This document shows, in pieces, positions 54,049 through 64,000 of a DNA stretch of 64,000 nucleotides. Each line of letters starts with the position of its first letter. The stretch's first letter is position 1. The notes beneath the pieces are model-generated. The model was not told the DNA's origin, searched no databases, and saw only the letters and a program-made list of their open reading frames with translations. The position numbers and the translations under genes are program-made. Source of the stretch: Hypomyces perniciosus (Eukaryota > Ascomycota > Sordariomycetes > Hypocreales > Hypocreaceae); the NCBI GenBank assembly GCA_008477525.1, contig SPDT01000006.1, positions 2,879,501 to 2,943,500 of the forward strand, read 5' to 3'.

Positions 54049-56587
54049 CTAGTCCACTCGAAGAACACGAGCGCCCCTCTTCTTACCCAACTTCTTCTTC
54101 TTCTGGCCGCGGTCAAAGGCGGCGGCGGCGAAATGATCACGGCCAATGTTGTCCAGGTCCTTGACTTTGTAGATACGAATGATCCAGTTCTCACTAGTGT
54201 ATGCCTCCTCGAGAGTGTTGAGAACCGGTCCTTGGTCCGGAAGTCGAACGTTTCGGACCCGATCAGCGGCCTGCCCCGCAGGGAACAGAGTGTGGTAGTT
54301 GTAATAGGACATCTTGTACCTGTTTTTTTTTATGTTAGACGCGATGCAGTTGTTAGTCAAGTCACATGAAGACTTACATCAAGCTGTTCTTCATCGTTTC
54401 AGTAGCCTCGCCGTCGACACGGTACTCGCCACGGGCGGTAAAGAAGTCTCGCTCCTTGACCTCATCTGGCCAAATACCTTCTGCGATACGAACCATCCAC
54501 AGGAATTTGTTGATGTCGTCTCCAGAGTAGCCGAGAAGACCACCGAATACGATAAGCACGTAGTCTACTTCGTGTTGTCGCATAATGGGGTAACTGACCT
54601 CCTCCCTAGAGCTCATAGCCTTACCAACAGTTGCAATATGAGTGTTGTTCCAAGTGTTGTTGTCAACCAAAGTGGGTCGGTCGGCCATGCCACCAATCTG
54701 GTAACCATAGTCCCACCAGGACATGATCTTGGCATCTTCCTTGGTATTCTGGCGTAGCCACTGATAAGCCTCTCGGTAGTCATCGATGATGTGCTGGCTT
54801 CCGTCAGGCATACGGCTCGCGAGAACGACGGACGGTGACGAATAGGCGTTAGATGTCACCCAGGTACAGTGCGAGACAAACATCAGGAGATAGACTGTCA
54901 TGACACCGGCCACAATGGCCTTGGACAACAAGCCGAAGATGCCGACATTTGGCTTCTCACTACCTCGCAGACCAGTAGTCTTAGTCTTCTTGGGTGCATC
55001 GGCAGTGTCTTGCTCCACTGCTGGGGAAGGAGCCCTCATAGCCAGGTAGGTATCAAGGATTTGGGACACCGCAATAGCGGCGGAAACACAAACAACGGGC
55101 GTGAGCGTGAGCATCAGACGGACCATAACACCGGCAAAGTAGCTGCCAAAGAGGGCATACACGACAACGAAGACGTGCTCGTCCCTGAGTTCTTGGAAAC
55201 ACAGGTAGACGCCGGCCGGGAACAACCAGATAAGCATGTTCAAGTCGAAGAAGAAAGATGGCCAGGCAGTGGGTTGATGCTCCGAGACGGATGCGATAAT
55301 GGGGATATGAATCTTGGCATAGCCAGTGTCCCACAGGGAGTAGAATCTGCCGCTCCAGGGGGCAATGTATCCTAGTGACGTGAGACCAACAAGACCAACC
55401 AAGCCAAGGCCAAAGGTGGCAACAAGGATAGTGGCAAGGAAAGTTTGGAATTGTCGACCAGTAATGGCAAAACGGACATATTGGATGAAACCAATCAGCT
55501 GAACGAAGCCGAAGATGCCTTGATTGAGTTAGTACTGGACGCCATCATGGATATTGGAGTCTCATACCTAGAGCGGGCATATGCTCGCTGGTCTTGATAG
55601 GCAAGAAGCCAACAAAGGGGATCTGCATGCTAGCCAACGTTCCCAGAGCGTACCAGGTAGTGTAGCTAACATAAAGACGGGTGCTGAATCTTCCCATGCA
55701 GATGAGAACGAAGGCATGCATTGGGAGCAGACAGGTAATGAAGGCATATCCACCCCAGGAGGCCACCATGTATCCGTAGAAGAGCGCACAGAGGGCACCC
55801 CAGAGCATCGATCCCAGCTTAAGAGCCTTGATCCACAAGTAGAAGGTGAAGACCAGGAGGAAGATGGCAATGGCCTCGTTGTCGTAGCTGCCCGCAACCG
55901 ATCTTGAAATATATCCAGGTGTAATACCCATGAAGGCAGCAGCAAGAAGACCCGCTGACGGCGATGTGGTCATCTCATTGGTAAGGAGATAAGCCGCAAA
56001 TGCAGTCAGGCCTGAAAAGGCCGGCGCAAGGAGAACGCAGATGTTGCGAATGTCGACAGGAACCGTCAAGGCTCGTAGAGCGTGATAGATGGCACCACTC
56101 GTCACCATCAAACCGGGATACAAGGTACCTCCGGTAACCCGACCAAGAGGATGCCATGTCCGATCGTCGAACCAATCCCAGAACTTGTAGAATCCATTCG
56201 CGACGAGGTACTTGGTTGCCCGGAAGTTGAACCAAGGGTCGACTAGAGGGTTGTTAGTAACATGGATTGAGGGACTCTTGCGCGCCGTATGAGATAAACT
56301 GACATTCGTGAATGATGCTTTCAAATCCTATGCGCGACACGTTAGCAAAATAATCGACAATTGCACCATCACAGGCGATGCTTCCAACACGGCCAGCCAG
56401 CCAGCCAGCCAGCCCAAAGCAAGCGACAGCACTTACGAATAACCGAGAAGAGACGGCTTGCAATTGCGGCCGCCGCAATGAAGCATAGAATGACAACTCT
56501 CAGCAGAGTCCTCATATTCTGGGCCGTGTAGCCCACGGAGGCACCTTGGGGTTTAGTCGCCGTCATTGTGGTGACTGAAGGCGGCAT
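54049..56587 (-). CDS. STT3: Oligosaccharyltransferase catalytic subunit Stt3
   Basis: Exons 56587-56437, 56327-56304 (24 nt), 56242-55568, 55518-54378 and 54319-54049 give 753 residues. The micro-exon encodes most of RFESIIHEF and is needed for SRLFSVIR to continue into the first luminal loop, [14 protein letters not shown], with its catalytic Asp. Other signatures are [14 protein letters not shown], about 11-13 hydrophobic segments, and [12 protein letters not shown] (WWDYG acceptor-binding motif near residue 550), followed by [19 protein letters not shown]. The enzyme transfers the lipid-linked glycan to Asn in N-x-S/T in the ER. The C-terminus ends in a basic [20 protein letters not shown] 56587 (MPPSVTT) or 56566 (MTATKPQG) could start translation. 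Confidence 0.94.
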
Positions 56588-57350
56588 GAATCCCCTGAGG
56601 TTGTTAGATCTCAGGCCCGGCTTGCCGCGTGGTGAGGACAGCTTGGAGCTTAGAGGTAGTGGTAGTATTAGTAGGCTACGTATTCCACGATTGATGTGGG
56701 GCGGCGGATGCCCGGTATTTTCCCGATGAGCGAATCCTCGAGCATCATTCCACAATAAGTTTCAGTCTTCCTTAACGGCAATGCGTGAGACGATTACCCC
56801 ATGTTATCCATTATAAGCAAGTCGATAAGATGGAGTGCGGACGATGGCTGAATACTAATTTTAAAGAAGAGATGTATGGGTTGTGGTTAAGAAAAAAGCT
56901 GTGTGGGCACTGATCCTCCACACCTATAGAGCATGGAGCACCTACGGAGTGAGTTGTATGTCGAGTGAGTCTGCTAGACCACATCACATGTCTTCATTGC
57001 GCCCATTGGCATGCATAACGACACATCTCTCTGCCATTGGCAATCGTTGGGCTCGCCAACTGCTTGTTGTAAAGTGCGTGACACTCCTGGTAACATTTCT
57101 TTAACCTTGAATCGTCTAATTGCGTATTTTTACACCTGTACAGTTGAAACAACAATGACCCCAGGAAACCTCTATGCAACGGCGCCATGTGTAATTTCAA
57201 GTATACACTGTCTTTTGCCGTCAACGGGGCCTTATTATACCTCATAGGATCTTTTGGATTCCCATGGACGGCCAGATACATTCGCCTGCCAGCATTTCTG
57301 CATGACACTCCCTGCTCCTCACCCCGCAACACCGCACCGTTTTTAGGTAT
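56588..57350. other. STT3 promoter / ATP synthase e 3' flank
   Basis: No coding or RNA gene recognised. Confidence 0.4.
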
Positions 57351-57878
57351 TTAAGGGCTCTCCTTTGACAGCTTCAACAGATATTTCTCGAGATCGAAGT
57401 TCGGGCTATCAGCATCCGTAACCACTATTCCAGAATTAGTTTGCTGCCAAAGCCAGTGATCCTCGTCGATAGGGAGGGCCATGAAAGACCCCCACCAAGA
57501 AGGGAGCGAGGATGAAGCATTTTGGAGATAAGGCGTACCATCGTCTGCCGCCGCCGCCGCCGGGCTCGTCTTCTTTGCGTATGCCGCCTTCGCCTGTTCT
57601 ATCAGCTTTTGCTTGTGCTCATACTCGTGCTGCGCGTGCTGAGCCTTTTGCGTCGTAGTGATCGTTCGCTGGTGGGAGAAGCCGTAGAACACGCCGAAGG
57701 CGAGGGCAGACCACCGGAGAACCTGGGATTGAATCAATCAGACTTTTGTCGCAGGAAAATGGCCAATTGCATTTCGGCATCGCGGGATTAACAGCTGAAG
57801 TGGTGGATGGTTGGTTGGGCAGGAGGAAATCAAGTCAAGTCAAGACACAACACATACGTTGACTCCTGTTGATGACAT
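57351..57878 (-). CDS. TIM11: ATP synthase subunit e, mitochondrial
   Basis: Exons 57878-57858, 57722-57539 and 57424-57351 give 92 residues. Exon 1 encodes only MSSTGVN; exon 2 continues VLRWSALAFGVFYGFSHQRT, the conserved membrane segment with a GxxxG-like spacing, then EYEHKQKLIEQAKAAYAKK. The segment 57538-57425 is taken as an intron: GTACGC donor, AACTAAT branch, GGAATAG acceptor, 114 bp. It has no stop and is in frame, so leaving it in would add 38 odd residues (a total of 130) absent from the family's usual 85-100. Splicing joins AADD to VVTDADSPNFDLEKYL. Subunit e sits in the Fo part and supports ATP synthase dimers and cristae shape. Confidence 0.88.
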
Positions 57879-58479
57879 TGCGAAAATCGCACGGCGCGCG
57901 GCTATTTCGAGCAGCAATCGGGGAGTAAAGGCGAAATTCGGGGGGTCGACTGCGGTCGTCGATGAACCCTGTCCTGGAGTGGCTCGAGGGAATTGTTACG
58001 TCGGCTGATGAAGTTTTGAAAATGTCCTCGGGAAAAGTCGCAGTTTTTCCAGGATCAGAGAAGCGCCGCTGGAGCTCGGCCAAAGCTGGCTCCTCACTCA
58101 CTAACCGCTTGGAGTCACGTGGAACCTGGGAAATGCCAACGTCTGGTGCAGCACGTCGCGTTTGTTCCAGATAAGCTGTTAATATTATTAGAGGAGGAGT
58201 AGGTAAATGAGGCTGTAGAATGCACCGACAACATCATTTTTACCATTTCCATTTGGCCTACAATCCGGATAGTTCGTCTCCATTTTAGAGTATTCGTTTT
58301 TTTCCCTCCTGTTGATGACGCATATCTACCCAGGCCGCTGGAATCCCGCTCAAGTTGTCACCCCTGCTGCGGCTTGTCTCAGGAGCCAAGCTTCCTCCAA
58401 TCTCCATCTCCATCTCCATCTCGTCGCTTAATCTTCCAACATCTGGCGCGTCCCGAAATGGGACTGTGGGACAATCACG
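57879..58479. promoter_or_regulatory. Divergent promoter of ATP synthase e and dynein intermediate chain
   Basis: 601 bp between opposing start codons. No clear core element; includes a pyrimidine-poor left half and CTCCATCTCC repeats just before the dynein start. Confidence 0.4.
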
Positions 58480-60636
58480 ATGCAGCAACGTCGAGAAGAG
58501 ATCCTTGCCAAGAAAGCAAAGCTCGCAGAGCTTAAGCGGCAGAGGGAACTCCGGGCTAGCCAGGCGACGGCAAGTCGCCAGGGCATGGGCAGTCCTAGCG
58601 ATGTTGGTCTCTTTCTTGTTCGTGCCGCTGCTGCGCAATTCGCTGACCCTTTCTTTTTGCAGTTAATATCACCGACGCCAGGAAGAGCAGACAACCGCCG
58701 CGAAATCGAATCCCTCATCAACAGCTTGGTTGGCGACAGCAGGCCTAGTTCCATCGTAACAGGCGGCCCCGGATCTCCTGCACCCCGTGGAAGCAGGCCT
58801 AATAGTGTTCTCAGCGCTGGTGAGATTAGCAATGTCACCTCTGAATACACGGCCCAGACAAACGGCCATTCCGTCGCTACAGCCCCGGTCGCTGTGCCAC
58901 TGAACCTCAGCACCGCACCTTTAACGACAGTCTACGAATGCCCGCCGTCACCAGTGAAGGAAATATTCTCATACAGCAAAGGTGTCCAAACGACAGAAGA
59001 ATGGACCACCCCTACCAGAACGAGAGCCCAGTCACTTATATCGGAGGCTGACGACTTACCTGGAACCACCACTACGCCTGGCAAGAGGCTAAGCAGGAGG
59101 GAGCGTGACCGGGAGGAAGAGCTGCGACAAAAAATCAGACAGGAGGTAGAGGAGGAGCTAAGAACAACCAAGGAACTTCTGACTGAAGGCGCTGCGGCTG
59201 CTCGTCCCTTTTCAACCACAAACTATCCATCCAGAGAGCTCACAACAGAAGAACTCGAAGCTGTGACACGTTCCGACGAGTTTGTCGACTTTCTCGAGCA
59301 GTCAACTAAAGTCATTGAGAGGGCGCTCGATCAAGAAACCTACGATATTCTTACCGACTATGCATTGCAAGGGAGGGACCTGGAGGATGAGGACGAGGAA
59401 AGTGGCAACACTGGTGGACGTGGAATACACAGAATCAAGGAGGTAACACAATTTTTCGACGATCGTTGGTCTAAGAAGCGGATGATCAGTGGCATCGATT
59501 TCTCACCCAAATTTGGCGAGCTTCTACTCGCGTCGTACACCAAAAATCCCACCGCGCCACATGAGCCCGATGGTATAGTCCAGGTCTGGAATACCCATAT
59601 GCAGAATCGCCCAGAATACGTTTTCACTGCCCAGTCAGATATCTTGACAGCAAAGTTTTCGCCCTATCATCAGAACCTGATCATTGGTGGTTCATACAGC
59701 GGCCAGGTCCTATTATGGGACACGCGAGCCAAGGCTACACCGATTCAGAAAACACCACTGACCGGATACGGCCATGCCCATCCAATCTATTGTGTTGATA
59801 TCGTTGGCACACAAAACGCCAACAACATCATCTCATGCTCGACAGATGGCGTCGTCTGCGGTTGGAGCATGGACGTATTCGCCCAACCACAAGAACTACT
59901 GGAGCTGAAGAACCCCAGCCAGGCCAAGGTAGCCGTGGAGGACGTTAGTCCCACATGCCTATCCTTCCCTCAGACAGATCCTACCTTCTTCCTCGTTGGA
60001 AGTGAGGAAGGCACGATATTCCCTTGCCATAGGTACGATCGTGCGGGAGCCAAGGCCGGCGTTGACAAAAAGATTAACTACAGAGGCCACACGGCGCCTG
60101 TCATGTCTGTTGACTTCCACCCGGCTAGGGGCCCTGTGGATCTCGGCGACTTGGCTATCTCATCGTCACTCGATTGGAGCGTGAAGCTCTGGAAGATTCG
60201 TGCTCCGGCAGCTACGTCAACGATCGGATTGGGAGATGGCACCATCTCGCCTTTGATTGATTTCGTGCGCGAAGACGTCGTTTATGATGCCAAATGGTCA
60301 CCCGTGAAGCCCAGCATTTTTGCCCTAGTGGATGGAGCCGGCTGGCTGGAGCTGTGGGATATTGCTCTTGACACTGAGGAGCCCATATCCCGAATAACGC
60401 CCAGTACCCGTCAGGATGGAAGAGCAATGCTGTCGAAGAGCTTAAACAAGCTGGCCTGGGAACCGAATGATGGCAAGCGTATTGCAACTGGTGGAATCGA
60501 CGGCTCTCTCACTGTCTTTGAGGTTTCAAGTGGCTTAGGAGGCAAGGAGGGATTGAAGAATGAGGAATGGGCAAACGTCAAGAAACTCGTCAATCGGGTG
60601 GAAGCAGTTGGAATGAATGGAGCAATGGTGGTGTAG
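58480..60636 (+). CDS. Cytoplasmic dynein intermediate chain
   Basis: Exons 58480-58602 and 58663-60636 give 698 residues. The N-terminal helix MQQRREEILAKKAKLAELKR, the p150Glued/Nde1-binding region, is typical. The 60-bp segment 58603-58662 is read as an intron: GTTGGT donor, CTGAC branch and TTTCTTTTTGCAG acceptor. It is stop-free and in frame, and splicing joins MGSPSD to LISPTPGRADNRREIESLIN. A light-chain-binding region follows (IFSYSKGVQTTEEW), then a charged helix and WD40 repeats from about 320 (ISGIDFSPKFGELLLASYTK, GQVLLWDTRA, ISSSLDWSVKLWKIRAP). It links dynein heavy chain to dynactin and cargo, important for nuclear migration in hyphae. Confidence 0.93.
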   Translation: MQQRREEILAKKAKLAELKRQRELRASQATASRQGMGSPSDVGLFLVRAAAAQFADPFFLQLISPTPGRADNRREIESLINSLVGDSRPSSIVTGGPGSPAPRGSRPNSVLSAGEISNVTSEYTAQTNGHSVATAPVAVPLNLSTAPLTTVYECPPSPVKEIFSYSKGVQTTEEWTTPTRTRAQSLISEADDLPGTTTTPGKRLSRRERDREEELRQKIRQEVEEELRTTKELLTEGAAAARPFSTTNYPSRELTTEELEAVTRSDEFVDFLEQSTKVIERALDQETYDILTDYALQGRDLEDEDEESGNTGGRGIHRIKEVTQFFDDRWSKKRMISGIDFSPKFGELLLASYTKNPTAPHEPDGIVQVWNTHMQNRPEYVFTAQSDILTAKFSPYHQNLIIGGSYSGQVLLWDTRAKATPIQKTPLTGYGHAHPIYCVDIVGTQNANNIISCSTDGVVCGWSMDVFAQPQELLELKNPSQAKVAVEDVSPTCLSFPQTDPTFFLVGSEEGTIFPCHRYDRAGAKAGVDKKINYRGHTAPVMSVDFHPARGPVDLGDLAISSSLDWSVKLWKIRAPAATSTIGLGDGTISPLIDFVREDVVYDAKWSPVKPSIFALVDGAGWLELWDIALDTEEPISRITPSTRQDGRAMLSKSLNKLAWEPNDGKRIATGGIDGSLTVFEVSSGLGGKEGLKNEEWANVKKLVNRVEAVGMNGAMVV

Positions 60637-61263
60637 CATTCTGTTCCTGGCGTGTGGCGCCATGCTTTTCAAGCCCTTTCGCATGTAGATTTATCGGCGG
60701 AGACGTATCCTGTATACCCTTGAGGATGTTGGGCGAGATGATAATGGCATCTTGAATGCTCTGAAATGCATCTACGAACGTATTTCTATTTTTGGTGAAC
60801 TAATAGAGATGTTCGATTCAATGATTATGATCTTATCTGTATCTCAGCCGATAGTGATCCACCCGTGGTAACTGTCACGTGAAGCGTCGGCGCGAAAAAG
60901 ATTTAAACGCGATCTCGTTTGATCTTCTCAACGACGACACCTCCAACCTCACGAGGGTTCCAGAAGGCCAATTGATGATGCGCAGCCACGAACCAGCTGG
61001 GCTATCGATATTCAGAACATGTAACTGACTGCAGTCTCTTAGACCGCCTCATATCTGCAATGGTAAGCTTTCCCTTATATCTATACCCTCCCAACATGCA
61101 CAAGGATGTATTCATTTCGATGAATTCTGCAATTCTGAAAGTCATTTTTGGCTTAATGTGGATAACTTCACCCCTGAGTGTTTCTCTATTTCAATTCTAC
61201 ATTTAGTTGTTGCAACTATGTATCAATATCTAACACGGTATAGATCCCAGAGCAAGTCCCTCC
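60637..61263. other. Spacer with a CACGTG box
   Basis: Convergent gap between the dynein and reductase genes. At about 60870-60930 there is CACGTG followed by GGCGCGAAAAAG, promoter-like elements without a recognised gene behind them. Confidence 0.4.
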
Positions 61264-62369
61264 CTATGTATTCATTGGGGAGTGATCAGGATAGCGTTTG
61301 CCAGCCACTTCGAAGTTCTCAACAATAGTGTCGATCTTCCTAATCTCCTCCTCGCTCAACTTGACCAGCTTAGAGTTCTCCTCCACCCGCCCAACGGTCG
61401 TAGCGCCGGGGATCGGGATAATAGTTGGCAGTCCTGAACGACGGCTCTTACTATGCACCCAGCCAAGGGCAAGCTGAGCTGGGGTGCAACCCTTCTCCTC
61501 GGCGAGGGCTTTGACTTGATTGACCAGTTTGAGATTGTGTTCAAAAGATGCCTTCTCAAACCGTGGGAAGTTGGCGATGTGGCCTATATCTTGGACTTGT
61601 GGGGCGTCCTTGAATCTGCCTGCGAGCAACTGTCCCTGTGTTAGTCACTGACAAGCAATTTGGGTGATGGTGAATTAAGAACTTACTCCTCGTCCCATGG
61701 GTGAATACGCTATGATGGGGATGTCGTACTGGGCGCATGCAGCAGCCACACCGTTGCTAAAAATGTCTGGCGTAAACATGCTAAGCTCAACCTCGACGGT
61801 TGCAATCTTTGCATGCTTCGCAGCCTCATGAATGGTCTCTTCACGACATTCTGAAAGGCCAAAGCCGCCGAGTTTGCCCGTGTCAATGTACTCCTTCTGG
61901 GCGACACCAAGTGTCACCTCCAGGGGTGTCGTAGGATCCCTTCTAGAGTAGCTGAAAACGTCCAACTTCTTCGTGCCTCCTAGCTGGGAGATAATATTGT
62001 CGAGCGAGCGCCGGATACCTTCGGGAGATCCGTCGGGACGCATTGTCTCCGTGCTCCAGCCACCCTTGATGATGAGGGTGACCTTGTCAGCATCCTCGGG
62101 GTACTTGGTGAAGTAGCGATTGACCAAGGTCATGGTGTTGTACTCAGGAGGTCCGTAGAACTCGGCACCGTTCCATACCGTAAGGCCATTTTCCACAGCA
62201 GCTTTGAGGGCAGCGATGGCCTGGTCCAGTGGAGGAGGATTTGGTCGCCATGTGAAGCCTGGACATCATCACGTCAGTGTCTTGACTCCTTTGTAAGTCC
62301 GGGTTGATGAAACTCACCCATGAGACCGAACCCAATAGGGCCAACGTCCTTGTCCAGAATACGAGACAT
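61264..62369 (-). CDS. Aldo/keto reductase, AKR8 (pyridoxal reductase-like)
   Basis: Exons 62369-62318, 62258-61687 and 61635-61264 give 331 residues; introns are 59 and 51 bp (GTGAGT..CCAG, GTAAGT..ACAG). The barrel start is IGFGLMGFTWRPNPPPLDQA. The catalytic segment reads VWNGAEFYGPPEYNTM: Tyr is present but the usual Asp of DTAxxYG is Asn, as I recall for pyridoxal reductases related to fission yeast Plr1. Catalytic Lys is in LIIKGGWS. NADP-binding sequence at the C-terminus is IPIPGATTVGRVEENSK. Likely reduces pyridoxal to pyridoxine in vitamin B6 salvage; substrate is inference. First exon carries MSRILDKDVGPIGFGLMG. Confidence 0.9.
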
Positions 62370-62483
62370 GATAGCAATGATACCTAACTATGAAAAGACT
62401 TTGAATGGGTGCCGAAGTGTGAGAAACCTGTTCCTTTGGTGCTGGCTCAGTCGGTATTTATGATTCCTGTCCAACTTTTAGTT

Positions 62484-62701
62484 AACATGAAGTGCGATCA
62501 AGACTACCATCACATAACCATCACAAAACTCCATCACGAGCGGATATAAAAAGTTGATGTACATTATTCCGAGATGACAATACTACAATACAGCCAAACT
62601 CAATCAACATGAAGTGCGATCAGGACTACTCCATACCACCGCACAACTCGATCACAGGCGGACATAACGAGTTGACAAACATTATTCCGACTTGGCAATA
62701 G
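62484..62701 (+). repeat. Two diverged direct repeats of about 97 bp
   Basis: Both copies start AACATGAAGTGCGATCA and end near ACATTATTCCGA..GGCAATA/TGACAATA. They begin 122 bp apart and are roughly three-quarters identical by eye. Several differences are C-to-T or G-to-A in the first copy (GGACATAACGAG versus GGATATAAAAAG), as RIP would produce. Confidence 0.65.
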
Positions 62702-62751
62702 CATGCAGCTCAAAGTAATTAGTAACCAATGACATAGATCCATTGAATGAG

Positions 62752-62836
62752 TTGGAGTTAAGCTTATCCCGAGAACTCTGATTTAACATCATTGGAGTTG
62801 CCATCTTTGACACCGGAGTTAAGCGCTATCTCCGGA
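62752..62836 (+). repeat. GGAGTTAAGC direct repeat
   Basis: TTGGAGTTAAGCTTATCCCG and CCGGAGTTAAGCGCTATCTC, 61 bp apart. May belong to the same decayed element as the preceding repeats. Confidence 0.5.
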
Positions 62837-64000
62837 CATAAGAGTTGTTATTTACTGACCATTTATTAATTGCGAGGCCGAACGCTTCCTTTATCGGTTC
62901 TGGCTCCGATTTACTTTATAATATTTCTTTCAGAAAAGTATGAGGACTGTTGTGCCAGCATGAAAGTGCGGCGCAGGAGAAAAGAGGACTGTGTAAGTGA
63001 GGGACGAGTCGCCTACCAGCGGGGTTCGCTCTGACTTTCATTGCTGCAATACGCTGTATTTGGGCAGATCAGACGATACAGTGGTTATTTCTCTCCTCTC
63101 TGCTCGTTGTACTGAGAGTTGATGGTTACTTGTCGGTCATTCTTGATGAGAGGCTCTGCGTACGCTCATTTTTCTATCGGGCAATAATCTACAAGTTCAA
63201 CATAGCACCCCTGATGGTTACATGAAATAGAGACTTGAGCCAATATAACCTGCACTATCAGCTATAATTGCTGAGGTGTACACTTCACTTTTGCTGGCCT
63301 GGTACAACGGTTTGACAGAGCGCGGCTCCTGTACTCCACAAGGTAGGGATTGAATCCATCCGCTAAGCCTCAATCTGCCGCCAGAATGTCGGAAAGTCGA
63401 CGTTACCGAGCCCGTCCACCAAGGTTATATGTATGTAGGCAGGCAGACGCGATTAATAAAGTGTTTGAGACTGTGGCGGATGTGGCGTGAAGACGAAGCG
63501 TAGGCAAGTGTGGTAGTAATTACCTAAGTGCTTTTCCTTCAGCCTCAGTCACCAATACTATACGGATAGTATGCAATAATGGGGCATAGGCTTCGTATAA
63601 CTAACTACCTGCCAAGCTATAGGGAGTATATCTACTCTGTAGATAGTATATATATAAGAATAGGGATTTATAGCCATTACGTTCTTTGACCTCAGATTAG
63701 CAATTAGCTAGGACAGGCACCAAGTAAGTGAAGGCCTCTACTAGTCTAGGCGACGTTTGAACTTGTCTCCTAACCAAATTCGAATCCCCGTTATGGACTT
63801 TTTGGATTGTAAGTAAGATATATTGGCCCGCGTCATATCAGACGTCGCAGAACCTGACTGATTCCAGAAACCGACGGTAGTCTGGCGGGAGTGTCGACAG
63901 CGATATAAATATTCCTTACTTCTCCTCATGTTGTCTCAAGTCTCGCTGTCTATATCACCTTCACAAAAAGCAGAGACAGATACAGTCATTGCTTTTGTCA

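Larger units (their letters stand above)
62370..64000. other. Right-end intergenic region with diverged repeats
   Basis: Moderately AT-rich with no convincing gene. Direct repeats occupy 62484-62581 / 62606-62701 and 62752-62774 / 62813-62836. A B-box-like AATTCGAATCCCC near 63777 has no matching tRNA fold. The window ends inside this region. Confidence 0.4.

Noticed and set aside
54869..55375. 168-codon open frame on the plus strand over STT3
   Set aside because: Shadow of the STT3 membrane-region codons; STT3 is certain on the other strand.
63740..63800. B-box-like AATTCGAATCCCC suggesting a tRNA gene
   Set aside because: No matching 5' acceptor arm or D arm within the required distance on either strand.
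1..64000. CRISPR arrays, bacterial operons, phage genes or viral insertions
   Set aside because: Spliced fungal genes throughout; no regularly spaced repeats and no viral-type proteins seen.

Overview
The window is nuclear DNA from a filamentous ascomycete (Pezizomycotina; Sordariomycetes, probably Hypocreales, by overall look only). The signs are compact genes with short GT-AG introns (mostly 49-95 bp) with CTAAC/CTGAC-like branch sites, a Zn(II)2Cys6 regulator, fungal-type orthologues, an intact hAT transposon beside an AT-rich RIP-like tract, and the motif TACGGAGTA/TACGAAGTA scattered through the spacers.

Left part (1-15.6 kb): the 3' end of a Cys-rich protein gene; tls1 (minus) divergent from a five-exon acylphosphatase gene; the spliceosomal DEAH helicase PRP16 (minus) divergent from PWP1; a Ser-rich hypothetical protein behind a long pyrimidine-rich leader; and a five-exon Zn2Cys6 transcription factor.

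Repeat island (15.6-22.5 kb): an AT-rich tract, then a 3.4-kb hAT element (16822-20239) with matching terminal inverted repeats, subterminal repeat arrays and an uninterrupted 779-residue transposase. Spliceable exons lie directly outside both ends, so the element appears to split one host gene of unknown function.

Middle (22.5-44 kb): a mitochondrial CitE/CLYBL-like lyase, TVP23, a single-pass membrane protein, a DUF726 (Mil1-like) hydrolase-fold protein, UTP23, the mitochondrial phosphatase PTC7, a 4-kb gene-poor spacer rich in the short motif and with a G-rich tract, then CAF120.

Right part (44-64 kb): an FHA-kinase checkpoint protein (Rad53/Chk2 type), a fungal protein with two tandem Cys-rich zinc units preceded by a small ORF, STT3, ATP synthase subunit e, cytoplasmic dynein intermediate chain, and an AKR8-type aldo/keto reductase. 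The last 1.6 kb is intergenic with diverged direct repeats.

Most genes are housekeeping (splicing, ribosome biogenesis, N-glycosylation, Golgi traffic, mitochondria, mRNA decay, checkpoint). I see no secondary-metabolite cluster. The most informative points are the hAT insertion, several micro-exons, and two stop-free in-frame introns that simple ORF reading would keep as protein. All exon boundaries were derived by eye from splice signals, frame and family continuity.
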